NCBI RefSeq assembly: GCF_003337555.1
Contig: NZ_QPJK01000002.1
Location: 62,001-126,000, forward strand
Reading direction: 5' to 3'
Source of the DNA: Pseudorhodoferax soli
GTDB lineage: Bacteria > Pseudomonadota > Gammaproteobacteria > Burkholderiales > Burkholderiaceae_C
DNA length: 64,000 nucleotides
Each line of letters opens with the position of its first letter. Within the stretch, counting starts at the first letter, position 1. The notes beneath the pieces are model-generated. The model was not told where the DNA came from. It saw only the letters and a list, made by a program, of their open reading frames with translations, and ran no database searches. Of this stretch, positions 21,056 through 32,923 are shown one piece after another. The position numbers and the translations under genes were made by a program.

Positions 21056-21152
21056 TCCGTCTCCTCCTCGTCACCGCGTCGCGCCGCGGCCGTCCTCATC
21101 GAAAAGGGGCGCCCGAAGGCGCCCCGATGGTGCAGCGCGATGGCCTGGCGTC

Positions 21153-23543
<2,391 letters not shown>

Positions 23544-23692
23544 GGGAAAGCTCCAAAGGTTGAAAAACCGTCTGCACGCCGCCCGCAGGACACCCCGCCG
23601 TCAGCAACGTCGTCCATGCCGGCGGCGCAACGTCGTTGTCGTTGCTGTGTGTGCGCGCACCACATGGTGAAAATCTGGGACATTGGGCCGGC

Positions 23693-23698
23693 ATTGTA
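23693..23698 (-). promoter_or_regulatory. Putative -10 of ppsA
   Basis: The minus strand reads CCCCTACAATGCCGGC; TACAAT is a plausible -10, giving a leader of about 145 nt. No good -35 is seen. The same 18-bp sequence stands in front of surE. Confidence 0.4.
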
Positions 23699-23766
23699 GG
23701 GGCGAGGCCACGGCCGGTGTGTAGGCCCAGTTCCTGCAAAATGGCCACGCAGTACCAGGAGCACCT

Positions 23767-24588
23767 ATGACGACCCGCACCGTATTCTTCATTTCCGACG
23801 GCACGGGCATCACCGCCGAAACCTTCGGCAACGCCATCCTGGCGCAGTTCGACATGACCTCGCGCCACGTGCGTTTGCCCTTCATCGACACCATCGACAA
23901 GGCCCACCAGGCAGTGCGCCAGATCAACCACACGGCCGAGGTCGAGAACCGCAAGCCGCTGGTGTTCACGACCATCGTCAACGTGGAGGTGCTGCAGTTC
24001 TTCGAGCAGCACTGCAACGGCATGCTGCTGGACATGTTCGGCACCTTCGTGCGGCCGCTGGAGGTGGAGCTGGGCATCAAGTCGCACCACCGCGTGGGCC
24101 GCTTCAGCGACATCAGCAAGAGCCAGGCCTACAACGACCGCATCGCCGCGATCAACTTCTCGCTGGAGCACGACGACGGCCAGAGCGACCGCGACCTGCA
24201 GCAGTCCGACGTGATCCTGGTCGGCGTGAGCCGCAGCGGCAAGACGCCGACGTCCCTCTACCTGGCCATGCAGTACGGGCTCAAGGCCTCCAACTACCCG
24301 CTGATCCCCGAAGACTTCGACCGCAACCACCTGCCGCCGGCGCTGGTGCCCCACCGCGCCAAGCTGTTCGGCTTGACCATCAACCCCGAGCGGCTTTCGG
24401 AGATCCGCAACGAGCGCCGCCCCAACTCGCGCTATGCGTCCCTGGAGAACTGCCGCATGGAGGTGGCCGCGGCCGAATCCATGATGCGGCGCAGCGGCAT
24501 CCGCTGGCTCAGCACCACGACCAAGTCGATCGAGGAGATCGCCACCACCATCCTGCAGGAGGTGCGGCCGGAGCGGCTCACCTATTGA
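23767..24588 (+). CDS. ppsR: PEP synthase regulatory protein (bifunctional kinase/pyrophosphorylase)
   Basis: This 273-residue DUF299 protein inactivates PpsA by ADP-dependent phosphorylation of its active-site threonine and reactivates it by phosphate-dependent pyrophosphorolysis. The start MTTRTVFFISDGTGITAET and the P-loop GVSRSGKTPTSLYLA (about residues 154-168) are typical. CAGGAG precedes the ATG. Its divergent placement beside ppsA matches the conserved partnership of the two genes. Confidence 0.95.
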   Translation: MTTRTVFFISDGTGITAETFGNAILAQFDMTSRHVRLPFIDTIDKAHQAVRQINHTAEVENRKPLVFTTIVNVEVLQFFEQHCNGMLLDMFGTFVRPLEVELGIKSHHRVGRFSDISKSQAYNDRIAAINFSLEHDDGQSDRDLQQSDVILVGVSRSGKTPTSLYLAMQYGLKASNYPLIPEDFDRNHLPPALVPHRAKLFGLTINPERLSEIRNERRPNSRYASLENCRMEVAAAESMMRRSGIRWLSTTTKSIEEIATTILQEVRPERLTY

Positions 24589-24609
24589 GCCACCCGGCGC
24601 GCTGCCCGC

Positions 24610-26184
24610 TCAGGCCGCGACCGGGGCCGGGCTGCGGATCAGGTGATCGAAGGCGCTGAGTGCCGCCTTGGCCCCCTCGCCCGCGGCGATGACGATCTGC
24701 TTGTAAGGCGTGGTTGTCGCGTCACCGGCCGCGAACACGCCCGGCACCGAGGTCTGGCCGCGCGCGTCGACGATGATCTCGCCGTACTTGGACAGCTCCA
24801 CCGTGCCCTTGAGCCACTCGGTGTTGGGCACCAGGCCGATCTGCACGAACACCCCTTCCAGCGCCACCAGGTGCTCGGCACCGGTCGCACGGTCCTTGTA
24901 GCGCAAGCCGTTGACCTTGCCCTCGGCCCCGGTGATCTCCGTCGTCTGGGCGTTGGTGTGCACGGTCACGTTCGGCAGGCTCAGCAGCTTGCGCACCAGC
25001 ACCGCGTCGGCCTTGAGCTGGTCGGCGAACTCGACCAGCGTCACGTGGCTCACGATGCCGGCCAGGTCGATCGCCGCCTCGACACCCGAGTTGCCACCGC
25101 CGATGACCGACACGCGCTTGCCCTTGAACAGCGGGCCGTCGCAGTGCGGGCAGTAGGCCACGCCCTTGTTGCGGTACTCGGCCTCGCCCGGCACGTTCAC
25201 GTTGCGCCAGCGCGCGCCCGTGGACAGGATCACGGTCCTTGACTTCAACACCCCGCCGTTGGCCAGATGCACCTCGACCAGGCCGCCGGGCTCGGTGGCC
25301 GGCACCAGCTTGTCGGCGCGCTGCAGGTTCATGATGTCCACGTCGTAGGCACGCACGTGGGCCTCCAGGTTGGCCGCGAACTTGGGGCCGTCGGTCTCGA
25401 CGATGGAGATGTAGTTCTCGATGCCCAGCGTGTCGTTGACCTGGCCGCCGAAGCGCTCGGCCGCCACGCCGGTGCGGATGCCCTTGCGGGCCGCGTACAC
25501 GGCAGCGGCGGCGCCGGCCGGGCCACCGCCCACGATCAGCACCTCGTAGGGGTCCTTGGCCGACAGCTTGGCCGCATCGCGCGCGGCCGCGCCGGTGTCG
25601 AGCTTGGCGACGATCTCTTCCAGCGTCGTGTGGCCGGAGTGGAACATCTCACCGTTCAGGAACACCATGGGCACGGCCATGATCTCGCGGTCGTTGACCT
25701 CCTGCTGGAAAGCGCCGCCTTCGATGACGGTCGTCTTCACGCGCGGGTTCAGCACCGCCATCAGCGACAGGGCCTGCACCACGTCCGGGCAGTTGTGGCA
25801 GGTCAGGCTCATGTAGACCTCGAACTGGTAGTCGCCATCAAGCGCCTTGACCTGATCGATCACATCCTGCTCGACCTTGGGCGGGTGGCCGCCGGTCCAC
25901 AGCAGCGCCAGCACCAGCGAGGTGAACTCGTGCCCCAGCGGCAGGCCTGCAAACCGCAGTTGGCTGTCCGTGCCGGTGCGCTGCACGCTGAACGAGGGCT
26001 TGCGCGCATCCGCGCCGTCCAGGCGCAGCGTGATCTTGTCGCTGCGCAGGCTCTGGACCGTTTCCAGCAGGCTGCGCATGTCGCGCGAGGTCTCGCTGTC
26101 GTCCAGGGAAGCCACCAGTTCGAACGGCTGCGTGACGCGCTCCAGGTAGGCGCCGAGCTGGGTCTTGAGTTGGTCGTCGAGCAT
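24610..26184 (-). CDS. ahpF: Alkyl hydroperoxide reductase subunit F
   Basis: This 524-residue flavoprotein passes electrons from NADH to AhpC. The N-terminal double-thioredoxin domain has its active-site pair in CHNC (129 and 132). A thioredoxin-reductase-like part follows, with FAD site [13 protein letters not shown] site [10 protein letters not shown] and the redox pair CPHC. AAAGGAA precedes the ATG. A strong terminator lies between ahpC and ahpF, so this gene depends on readthrough or a weak local promoter. Confidence 0.96.
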   Translation of the reverse strand: MLDDQLKTQLGAYLERVTQPFELVASLDDSETSRDMRSLLETVQSLRSDKITLRLDGADARKPSFSVQRTGTDSQLRFAGLPLGHEFTSLVLALLWTGGHPPKVEQDVIDQVKALDGDYQFEVYMSLTCHNCPDVVQALSLMAVLNPRVKTTVIEGGAFQQEVNDREIMAVPMVFLNGEMFHSGHTTLEEIVAKLDTGAAARDAAKLSAKDPYEVLIVGGGPAGAAAAVYAARKGIRTGVAAERFGGQVNDTLGIENYISIVETDGPKFAANLEAHVRAYDVDIMNLQRADKLVPATEPGGLVEVHLANGGVLKSRTVILSTGARWRNVNVPGEAEYRNKGVAYCPHCDGPLFKGKRVSVIGGGNSGVEAAIDLAGIVSHVTLVEFADQLKADAVLVRKLLSLPNVTVHTNAQTTEITGAEGKVNGLRYKDRATGAEHLVALEGVFVQIGLVPNTEWLKGTVELSKYGEIIVDARGQTSVPGVFAAGDATTTPYKQIVIAAGEGAKAALSAFDHLIRSPAPVAA

Positions 26185-26228
26185 GGTGGATTCCTTTCAA
26201 TATGGAGTTATTTGGGGATCGAACGGGC

Positions 26229-26278
26229 AAAAAAAAGCCGGACGGCATGGCGGATGGCCGCCATGACGCTGTCCGGCT
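26229..26278 (-). terminator. Terminator between ahpC and ahpF
   Basis: On the minus strand, an imperfect long hairpin closed by AGCCGGAC / GTCCGGCT is followed by eight T residues. It lies 37 bp after the ahpC stop and 45 bp before the ahpF start, so it probably makes ahpF expression lower than ahpC. Confidence 0.85.
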
Positions 26279-26314
26279 GGTGGGCGCAGCATGCGCCCTG
26301 CCGTTGCCGGTTGT

Positions 26315-26890
26315 TTAGATCTTGCCGACCAGGTCGAGCGAAGGCGTCAGCGTCTTGGCGCCTTCCTTCCACTTGGCCGGGCACACCTGGCCAGGGTTCG
26401 CGGCGGTGAACTGGGCGGCCTTCAGCTTGCGCAGGGTTTCCGACACGTCACGGGCGATTTCGTTGGAGTGGATTTCCATCGTCTTGATCACGCCATCGGG
26501 GTTGATCACAAAGGTGCCGCGCAGCGCCAGGCCTTCTTCGGGGATGTGCACGCCGAAGGCGTTGGTCAGCTGGTGCGTCGGGTCGCCGACGAGCGGGAAC
26601 TTGGCCTTGCCGACGGCGTCGGAGGTTTCGTGCCAGACCTTGTGCGAGAAGTGCGTGTCGGTGGTCACGATGTAGACCTCGGCGCCGGCCTTCTGGAATT
26701 CGGCGTAGTTCTCGGCAGCGTCTTCGATCTCGGTCGGGCAGTTGAACGTGAAGGCTGCCGGCATGAAGATCAGGACGGACCACTTGCCCTTCAGCGTCGC
26801 TTCGGTCACTTCGATGAACTCGCCCTTGCCGGCGCGGTTCACGAAGGCGGTGGTCTTGAAGGGTTGGACTTGCGTGTTGATCAAAGACAT
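26315..26890 (-). CDS. ahpC: Alkyl hydroperoxide reductase subunit C (peroxiredoxin)
   Basis: This 191-residue typical 2-Cys peroxiredoxin reduces hydrogen peroxide, organic hydroperoxides and peroxynitrite. The peroxidatic cysteine is C51 in FTFNCPTE (asparagine where valine or isoleucine is commoner) and the resolving cysteine C170 in PGQVCPAKW. The ATG at 26890 gives the standard length; the longer frame is non-coding upstream sequence. The upstream region has a dyad CCAATCG-N5-CGATATGG at 26959-26978 that could be an activator site such as OxyR, though it does not match the OxyR consensus closely. Confidence 0.95.
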   Translation of the reverse strand: MSLINTQVQPFKTTAFVNRAGKGEFIEVTEATLKGKWSVLIFMPAAFTFNCPTEIEDAAENYAEFQKAGAEVYIVTTDTHFSHKVWHETSDAVGKAKFPLVGDPTHQLTNAFGVHIPEEGLALRGTFVINPDGVIKTMEIHSNEIARDVSETLRKLKAAQFTAANPGQVCPAKWKEGAKTLTPSLDLVGKI

Positions 26891-27155
26891 GTTGTTCCTA
26901 TGGAAGGCGGTTGAGAAATCGCGAAGCCCGAACTTTAACCCTCGCCCCCGGGCCAAGACCAATCGTTTGGCGATATGGCCTGCATTGAAAAAGCCAATGC
27001 CCGCGCACTGTTGTGCCACCGCCTGAGCAAGAACGCCTATCAATGTCAGCCGCAGCCACACCGCAAACACGGGGCCATTGCCTGGTGCTGCTTTTGGCGA
27101 AACAGGACAATGCGCGGCTTGATCCCCATCACGGCAGCATAAGAAAGGAACCCCC

Positions 27156-27632
27156 ATGCAAGGCGACCCCCAAGTCATCGCACATTTGCAGGCGCAACTC
27201 AAGAACGAGCTGACCGCCATCAACCAGTATTTCCTGCACTACCGCATGCTCAAGCACTGGGGCCTGACCCGGCTTGCCAAGAAGGAATATGAGGAGTCCA
27301 TCGGCGAGATGAAGCACGCCGACAAGCTCATGGACCGCATCTTCATGCTGGACGGCCTGCCCAACCTGCAGGACCTGGGCAAGCTGATGGTCGGCGAGGA
27401 CGTGCCCGAACTGCTGAATTGCGACCTGAAGATGGAGTACGGCGCCCAGGCCACCATCAAGGACGGCATCGCCCACTGCGAGACCGTTCGCGACTACGTC
27501 TCGCGCGATCTGCTGCAAGGCATCCTGGACGACACCGAGGAACACATCGACTTTCTGGAGACCCAGATCGACCTGGTCACACGGGTCGGCTTGCAGAACT
27601 ACCTGCAAAGCCAGATGGGCGAGCTCGAGTAA
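27156..27632 (+). CDS. bfr: Bacterioferritin
   Basis: This 158-residue protein forms 24-subunit shells that store iron. The di-iron ligands E18, E51, H54 and later E/H residues of the four-helix bundle are present, and M52 is the expected axial ligand of the haem shared between two subunits. AAAGGAA lies ahead of the ATG. Iron storage beside the peroxide-defence genes ahpC/ahpF is a common arrangement, limiting Fenton chemistry. Its partner Bfd is encoded about 9 kb downstream. Confidence 0.95.
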   Translation: MQGDPQVIAHLQAQLKNELTAINQYFLHYRMLKHWGLTRLAKKEYEESIGEMKHADKLMDRIFMLDGLPNLQDLGKLMVGEDVPELLNCDLKMEYGAQATIKDGIAHCETVRDYVSRDLLQGILDDTEEHIDFLETQIDLVTRVGLQNYLQSQMGELE

Positions 27633-27658
27633 CACGCGCCTGGCGCTCTCGGTTGCAA

Positions 27659-27683
27659 CGGCGGGGTTCTCCCCGCCGTTTTT
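27659..27683 (+). terminator. Terminator of bfr
   Basis: The stem ACGGCGGGG / CCCCGCCGT with loop TTCT is followed by TTTTTC, 26 bp after the bfr stop. Confidence 0.92.
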
Positions 27684-27714
27684 CATTGGCGCCAGGGCTT
27701 TACCGCAGCGCCAC

Positions 27715-29349
27715 ATGCCGGCAACACAATCCACATCGGATGCGGGTTCCAAGCCGGCATACTCGCGCGCTACTGTCTGTAACAATTTCAGTCGCACCTT
27801 GCCCTCCACCCGAAAATCTCTCTGGCCGCGCCTGACCGGCCTTGTGGCAGCCGTCGCCCTGCTCGCAGGCGGCAGCTACCTCAGCTGGAAGACCTGGTTC
27901 CAGGCCGCCGACCCGCGCGACCAATACCAGATCGTCAGCGTGCAGCGCGGGGACATCGAGGACCTGGTCACCGCCACGGGCACGCTGCAGCCGCGGGACT
28001 ACGTGGACGTGGGCGCCCAGGTGAGCGGTCAGCTCAAGAAGATCCATGTGGAGGTGGGCTCCATCGTGCAGCAGGGCGACCTGCTGGCCGAGATCGACCC
28101 CACGGTGCTGCTGGCCAACGTGGACGCCAGCCGCGCCGGCCTGCGCAACCTGCAGGCCAACCTGCTGGTGCGCGAGGCCGCCCTGGTGCTGGCACGTGAC
28201 CAGCACCTGCGCCAGAAGAACCTGATGGCGGCCGACGCCACCACCGTCGAGGCGCTGCGCACGGCCGAGAACAACCTGCGCTCGGCCGAAGCCCAGCTGG
28301 CGGCGCAGAAGGCCTCGATCGAGCAGACCCAGTCCACCCTGCGCGCCAGCGAGGCCAATCTCAACTACGCGCGCATCTACGCGCCGATCTCGGGCGCCGT
28401 GGTCTCCGTCACGGCGCGCCAGGGCCAGACGCTCAACGCCAACCAATCCGCGCCCATCCTCCTGCGCGTGGCCGATTTGTCGACCATGACGGTGCAGACC
28501 CAGGTCTCCGAGGCCGACGTGGGCCGGCTGCGCGTGACGATGCCGGTGTACTTCACGACGCTGGGCAGCCAGGGCCAGCGCTGGTATGGCCAGCTGCGCA
28601 AGGTGGAGCCCACGCCCACCGTGACCAACAACGTGGTGCTCTACAACGCGCTGTTCGACGTGCCCAACGCCGACCAGCGGCTCATGACCTCGATGACGGC
28701 CCAGGTGTTCTTCATCGCGGCCCAGGCGCAGGGCACGCTGCTGGTGCCGGCCGGCGCCGTGCAGACCCAGCCGCGCGGCCCGCGCCGCCAGGGCGGGCCG
28801 GCTGGCGCGGCATCGGGCGCCGCAGCTGCGGCCTCGGGCGCGCCGCAGCCGGCCACGAGCGTGCCGGCCGAGCCCTGGCAGGCCGAGCGTGAGCGGCGGC
28901 GCGCCGACATGGCCCACATGAGCGACGAACAGCGCCGGCGCGCACGCGAGAGTGGCGACCCCAGCCCCCGCCCGCCCCCCAAGGCCGATGCACCGCCGGC
29001 CGAGCGCGTGGCCGCCGTGCGTGCGCCGGACCAGGCCGCCGAAGCCGTCAACCGCGGCCTGTTCACGGGCCCGACCGGCATGCCGCAACGCGGACCGCGC
29101 CAGGCCACGGTGCGGGTGATCGACGCCGAAGGCCGCATCGAGGAGCGCCGGGTGGAGATCGGCATCGGCAACCGCGTGCAGGTGCAGGTCCTGTCGGGCC
29201 TGGCCGAGGGCGACGAAGTAATCGCCGGCCAGCGCCAGCCCGCCGGCGCGGCCTCTGGCGCGCGTGGCGGCCAGGGCGCCGGCCAGCAACGCTCCGGCCT
29301 GCAGGGCGGTGGCGGCATGCCCATCATGCCGCCCGGAGGCCCGCGCTGA
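27715..29349 (+). CDS. macA: Periplasmic adaptor of a MacAB-type exporter
   Basis: This 544-residue membrane-fusion protein links an inner-membrane MacB ATPase to an outer-membrane channel. An N-terminal membrane anchor (about residues 39-57) is followed by a barrel-sandwich half ([22 protein letters not shown]-like region, split by the hairpin), an alpha-hairpin (about 135-215) and a beta-barrel. Compared with MacA (about 370 residues) it has an inserted proline/arginine-rich stretch of about 90 residues (350-445) and a glycine-rich tail. The ATG at 27715 has no good ribosome site; a TTG at 27799 would start the protein just before the anchor and may be the real start. Confidence 0.87.
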   Translation: MPATQSTSDAGSKPAYSRATVCNNFSRTLPSTRKSLWPRLTGLVAAVALLAGGSYLSWKTWFQAADPRDQYQIVSVQRGDIEDLVTATGTLQPRDYVDVGAQVSGQLKKIHVEVGSIVQQGDLLAEIDPTVLLANVDASRAGLRNLQANLLVREAALVLARDQHLRQKNLMAADATTVEALRTAENNLRSAEAQLAAQKASIEQTQSTLRASEANLNYARIYAPISGAVVSVTARQGQTLNANQSAPILLRVADLSTMTVQTQVSEADVGRLRVTMPVYFTTLGSQGQRWYGQLRKVEPTPTVTNNVVLYNALFDVPNADQRLMTSMTAQVFFIAAQAQGTLLVPAGAVQTQPRGPRRQGGPAGAASGAAAAASGAPQPATSVPAEPWQAERERRRADMAHMSDEQRRRARESGDPSPRPPPKADAPPAERVAAVRAPDQAAEAVNRGLFTGPTGMPQRGPRQATVRVIDAEGRIEERRVEIGIGNRVQVQVLSGLAEGDEVIAGQRQPAGAASGARGGQGAGQQRSGLQGGGGMPIMPPGGPR

Positions 29350-31331
29350 TGAAGCCGGCGGAAGACCCGGCGCTGGCGCCGGCGGCCTTCCCGCCGGGCG
29401 CGCCGCTGATCGAGCTCAGGGGTGTCACCAAGACCTACGCCAGCGGCGATCTCGCGGTGCAGGTGCTGCACGGCATCGACCTGACGATCCGTGAAGGCGA
29501 ATTCGTCGCCATCATGGGGGCCTCCGGTTCGGGCAAGTCCACGCTCATGAACATCCTGGGTTGCCTGGACCGGCCGACCACGGGCAGCTACCACTTCCTG
29601 GGCCGCGATGTCTCGCAGCTCTCGCGCGACGAACTCGCACTGCTGCGCCGCGACGACTTCGGCTTCGTGTTTCAAAGCTATAACCTGATCGCAACGGCCA
29701 GCGCGGCCGAGAATGTCGAGGTGCCGGCCATGTACTCCGGCATGCCGGCAACACAGCGCCATGCGCACGCGCTGGAACTGCTGGACGGCCTGGGGCTGGG
29801 CGCGCGCCACCACCACCGGCCGAACCAGCTGTCGGGCGGGCAGCAGCAGCGCGTGTCGATCGCGCGCGCCCTCATGAACGGCGGGCGCATCATCCTGGCC
29901 GACGAGCCTACGGGGGCGCTGGACAGCAAGAGCGGCGCCGACGTGATGGTCCTGCTGGCCCAGCTGTCGGCCCAGGGCCACACGGTGATCCTGATCACCC
30001 ATGCGCGCGAGGTGGCCGAACACGCGCACCGGCTCATCGAGATCAAGGACGGCCACATCCTGTCGGACAGCGGCACGGCCCACCGACCGCCCGAGACCAC
30101 CGCCTTCACGCCGCAGCCCCACCGCGGCGGCGGCTCCTTCCTGGGCGATGTGGTCGAGGCCGCCAAGATGGCGCTGCGCTCGCTGCGCGCCAACGTCTTC
30201 CGCTCGGTGCTGACGCTGCTGGGCATCGTGATCGGGGTGGGTTCGGTGATCGCCATGCTGGCCATCGGCGACGGCGCCAAGCAGGCCGTCATCGACCGCA
30301 TCAGTGCCATGGGCTCGAACCTGCTGCTGGTGCGGCCGGGCGCGCCCAACCAGCGCGGATTCAACAACACGGCCACGCTGGTGCTGTCCGATGTCTATGC
30401 CATCGACACGCTGCCCAATGTGCTGGCGGCCGTGCCGGAGCAGACCAGCACGGCCACGCTGCGGCGCTCTGGCGCGGACTACAGCACCACCGTGAACGGC
30501 ACCTCGGCCAAGTTCCCACTGGCGCGGCAATGGCCGGTGGCGCAGGGCACCTTTTTCAGCGAGGAGGACGACCGGACCTACGCCAAGGTGGCGGTGCTGG
30601 GGCAGACCGTGGCCAATGCCCTGTTCGCCGACGGCATCGACCCGGTGGGCCAGTACGTGCTGATCAACAACCTGATCCTGCAGGTGGTGGGCGTGATGTC
30701 CGAGCGCGGCGCCTCGCCCACGGGCGCTGACCAGGACGACGTGGTGTTCCTGCCCTATGCCACGAGCAGCCTGCGGCTGTCGGGCCAGCGCTTCCTGCGC
30801 AACGTGACGGTGGCGGTGGACGATGTGGCACGCATCGACGACACCCAGGCCGATGTGGAGAAGCTGCTGCTCGAGCGCCACGGCGTGGTGGACTTCCAGA
30901 TCCGCAACATGGCTTCGATCCTGGAGGCCAGCGCGCAGACGCAGAACACCATGACCATGCTGCTCGGCTCGATCGCCGCCATCTCGCTGCTGGTGGGCGG
31001 CATCGGCGTCATGAACATCATGCTGGTGTCGGTGACCGAGCGCACGCGGGAGATCGGCATCCGCATGGCCACGGGCGCGCGCGAGCGCAACATCCTGCAA
31101 CAGTTCCTGATCGAGGCGGTGGTGGTCTCCGCGCTGGGCGGCGCCATCGGCGTGGCCGGCGGGCTCGTTACCGCGTCCATCATCGCGGCCTTCGACACGC
31201 CGATCCAGTACTCGCTCGCGCCGGTGCTGCTGGCCTTCGGCTGCGCATTCGCCACCGGCCTGGTGTTCGGCTGGCTGCCTGCGCGCAAGGCCGCGCGGCT
31301 GGACCCGGTCGTGGCCCTGTCTTCCGAATGA
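29349..31331 (+). CDS. macB: MacB-type ABC transporter, ATPase and permease
   Basis: This 660-residue protein fuses an ABC ATPase to a four-helix permease. The ATPase has Walker [10 protein letters not shown] (57-65), signature [15 protein letters not shown] and Walker [13 protein letters not shown]. The first membrane helix follows near residue 295, then a large periplasmic domain and three C-terminal helices, with the family motif [20 protein letters not shown]. In E. coli the MacAB-TolC system expels macrolides, haem precursors and enterotoxin. The start overlaps the macA stop by 1 bp. The substrate here is unknown; the nearby iron genes make a siderophore or porphyrin conceivable. Confidence 0.93.
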   Translation: MKPAEDPALAPAAFPPGAPLIELRGVTKTYASGDLAVQVLHGIDLTIREGEFVAIMGASGSGKSTLMNILGCLDRPTTGSYHFLGRDVSQLSRDELALLRRDDFGFVFQSYNLIATASAAENVEVPAMYSGMPATQRHAHALELLDGLGLGARHHHRPNQLSGGQQQRVSIARALMNGGRIILADEPTGALDSKSGADVMVLLAQLSAQGHTVILITHAREVAEHAHRLIEIKDGHILSDSGTAHRPPETTAFTPQPHRGGGSFLGDVVEAAKMALRSLRANVFRSVLTLLGIVIGVGSVIAMLAIGDGAKQAVIDRISAMGSNLLLVRPGAPNQRGFNNTATLVLSDVYAIDTLPNVLAAVPEQTSTATLRRSGADYSTTVNGTSAKFPLARQWPVAQGTFFSEEDDRTYAKVAVLGQTVANALFADGIDPVGQYVLINNLILQVVGVMSERGASPTGADQDDVVFLPYATSSLRLSGQRFLRNVTVAVDDVARIDDTQADVEKLLLERHGVVDFQIRNMASILEASAQTQNTMTMLLGSIAAISLLVGGIGVMNIMLVSVTERTREIGIRMATGARERNILQQFLIEAVVVSALGGAIGVAGGLVTASIIAAFDTPIQYSLAPVLLAFGCAFATGLVFGWLPARKAARLDPVVALSSE

Positions 31332-32737
31332 GTTGTCTCTTTATGCTTTCTCCGCCCTTTCGACGCATCGCCTTCGCTGCCCTGCTCGCCCTCATGGCAG
31401 CCGGCTGCGCCGTGCCGCCGGTCGAGCCGCCGCGCGTGGCACCGGCCGCGCCGCCCCAGTTTTCCGAAGCGCCGGCTGGCCTGCAGGCGCTGCAGCCCGA
31501 TTGGTGGAACAGCTTTGCCGCGCCCGAACTCGCGGCGCTGGTCGAGCAGGCGCTGGCCGGCAGCACCGATCTGGCGATCGCGGCCGAACGCGTACGCCAG
31601 GCCGAGCTGGCGGCGCGCAACGCCGGCGCCTCGCTGTTCCCCTCGCTCTCGGGCGGGGCCAGCACGGCCGACCGCTACACCGACCCTTCGGGCGCCAGTG
31701 GCAGCAGTGCACGATCCTCGGGGGTGTCGCTCTCGGCCAGCTACGAGATCGACCTGTGGGGGAGGCTCGCCGCCAACGTGGACAGCGCGCAGGCCGCGCT
31801 GAGCGGCAGCCGCTACGACCTGCAGACAGCGCGCCTGTCGGTCAGCAGCGCCGTGGCCAATGCCTACTTCCAGGTGCTGGCGCTGCGCGTTCGGCAGGCG
31901 ATCGCGCAAGAGAACCTGGCCATCGCCGAGCGTGTGTTCCGCATCGTGCAGGCACGCTACGAGAACGGCGCGGCCTCGGCGCTGGACCTGTCGCGCCAGC
32001 GCACCACGGTGCTGAGCCAGCGCGCCACCATCGAGCCGCTGCAGGTGCAGCAGCGCCAGGCACTCACCGCGCTGGCCGTGCTGGTGGGCCGTGCGCCGCA
32101 GGGCTTCGCGGTGGCCGGCATGCCGCTGGACGCGCTGGCCGTGCCGGCCGTGGCGCCGGGTCTGCCGTCCGACCTGCTGCTGCGCCGCCCTGACCTGGCC
32201 AGCGCCGAGGCCGCCCTGCAATCGGCCGACGCCGATGTGGCCGCGGCCCGCGCGGCGCTGCTGCCCAGCATCCAGCTGTCGGGCTCGACCGGCCTGGCCA
32301 GCAGCGCCCTGCTGTCGCTGGCGAACCCGAGCTTCAGCCTGGGCCTCACAGGCTCGATTGCGCAGACGCTGTTCGACGGCGGCCGCCTGCGCAACCAGGT
32401 GCTGCTGAACGAATCGCAACGCCGCGTGCTGGTGGAGAACTACCGCGCATCCATCCACAGCGCGCTCAAGGAGGTGGAGGACAGCCTCTCCAACATCGCG
32501 CGCAACCGCAGCCAGGAGCAGTCGCAACTGGCGATCCGCGACGAGGCCCAGCGCTCGCTGCGGCTGGCCGAACTGCGCTACCGCGAAGGCGTGGAAGACC
32601 TGCTCAGCACGCTGGATGCACAGCGCACGCTGTTCTCGGCCCAGGACAGCCTGGCCCAGCAGCGGCTGGCGCGGCTGACCTCCGCGGTGGACCTCTACAA
32701 GGCACTGGGCGGCGGCTGGGTTCGGCCAGAACTGTGA
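31328..32737 (+). CDS. Outer-membrane efflux lipoprotein, NodT family
   Basis: This 469-residue protein is the outer-membrane channel of the tripartite exporter formed with MacA and MacB. The signal peptide ends in the lipobox LMAAGC, so it is a lipoprotein. Two OEP repeats are visible, each ending in a long coiled-coil pair; the internal sequences [23 protein letters not shown] (shown in part) and the FDGGRLRNQ motif are characteristic. The ATG at 31328 overlaps the macB stop (ATGA); an in-frame ATG at 31343 is an alternative closer to the signal peptide. Confidence 0.93.
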   Translation: MSCLFMLSPPFRRIAFAALLALMAAGCAVPPVEPPRVAPAAPPQFSEAPAGLQALQPDWWNSFAAPELAALVEQALAGSTDLAIAAERVRQAELAARNAGASLFPSLSGGASTADRYTDPSGASGSSARSSGVSLSASYEIDLWGRLAANVDSAQAALSGSRYDLQTARLSVSSAVANAYFQVLALRVRQAIAQENLAIAERVFRIVQARYENGAASALDLSRQRTTVLSQRATIEPLQVQQRQALTALAVLVGRAPQGFAVAGMPLDALAVPAVAPGLPSDLLLRRPDLASAEAALQSADADVAAARAALLPSIQLSGSTGLASSALLSLANPSFSLGLTGSIAQTLFDGGRLRNQVLLNESQRRVLVENYRASIHSALKEVEDSLSNIARNRSQEQSQLAIRDEAQRSLRLAELRYREGVEDLLSTLDAQRTLFSAQDSLAQQRLARLTSAVDLYKALGGGWVRPEL

Positions 32738-32741
32738 GGCG

Positions 32742-32772
32742 TGACGTTGTGGTCACACAACGTCATGCTTTT
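32742..32772 (+). terminator. Inverted repeat after the efflux operon, probable terminator
   Basis: A perfect 10-bp inverted repeat (TGACGTTGTG at 32742-32751 and its complement at 32756-32765) with a 4-nt loop starts 4 bp after the stop codon and is followed by TGCTTTT. The T-run is short, and its position just upstream of the Fur box leaves a regulatory role open. Confidence 0.5.
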
Positions 32773-32779
32773 CAAACAC

Positions 32780-32798
32780 AATGAGAATAATTATCATC
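32780..32798 (+). promoter_or_regulatory. Fur box of the siderophore receptor gene
   Basis: AATGAGAATAATTATCATC matches the 19-bp Fur consensus GATAATGATAATCATTATC well in its core and right half. It lies 126 bp upstream of the receptor start and implies repression when iron is plentiful. Confidence 0.8.
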
Positions 32799-32923
32799 CG
32801 CGCGCCTTGTGCCGCCGGTGACCGGCGGCCCGTTTCCTAGCCCGCCATCCGCTCCTTTGCGCCCCTCCGGGGCCGATCTGCGCCAGCCAGCCAGGCCATC
32901 CCTGCAGATCCAACGGAGCATCC

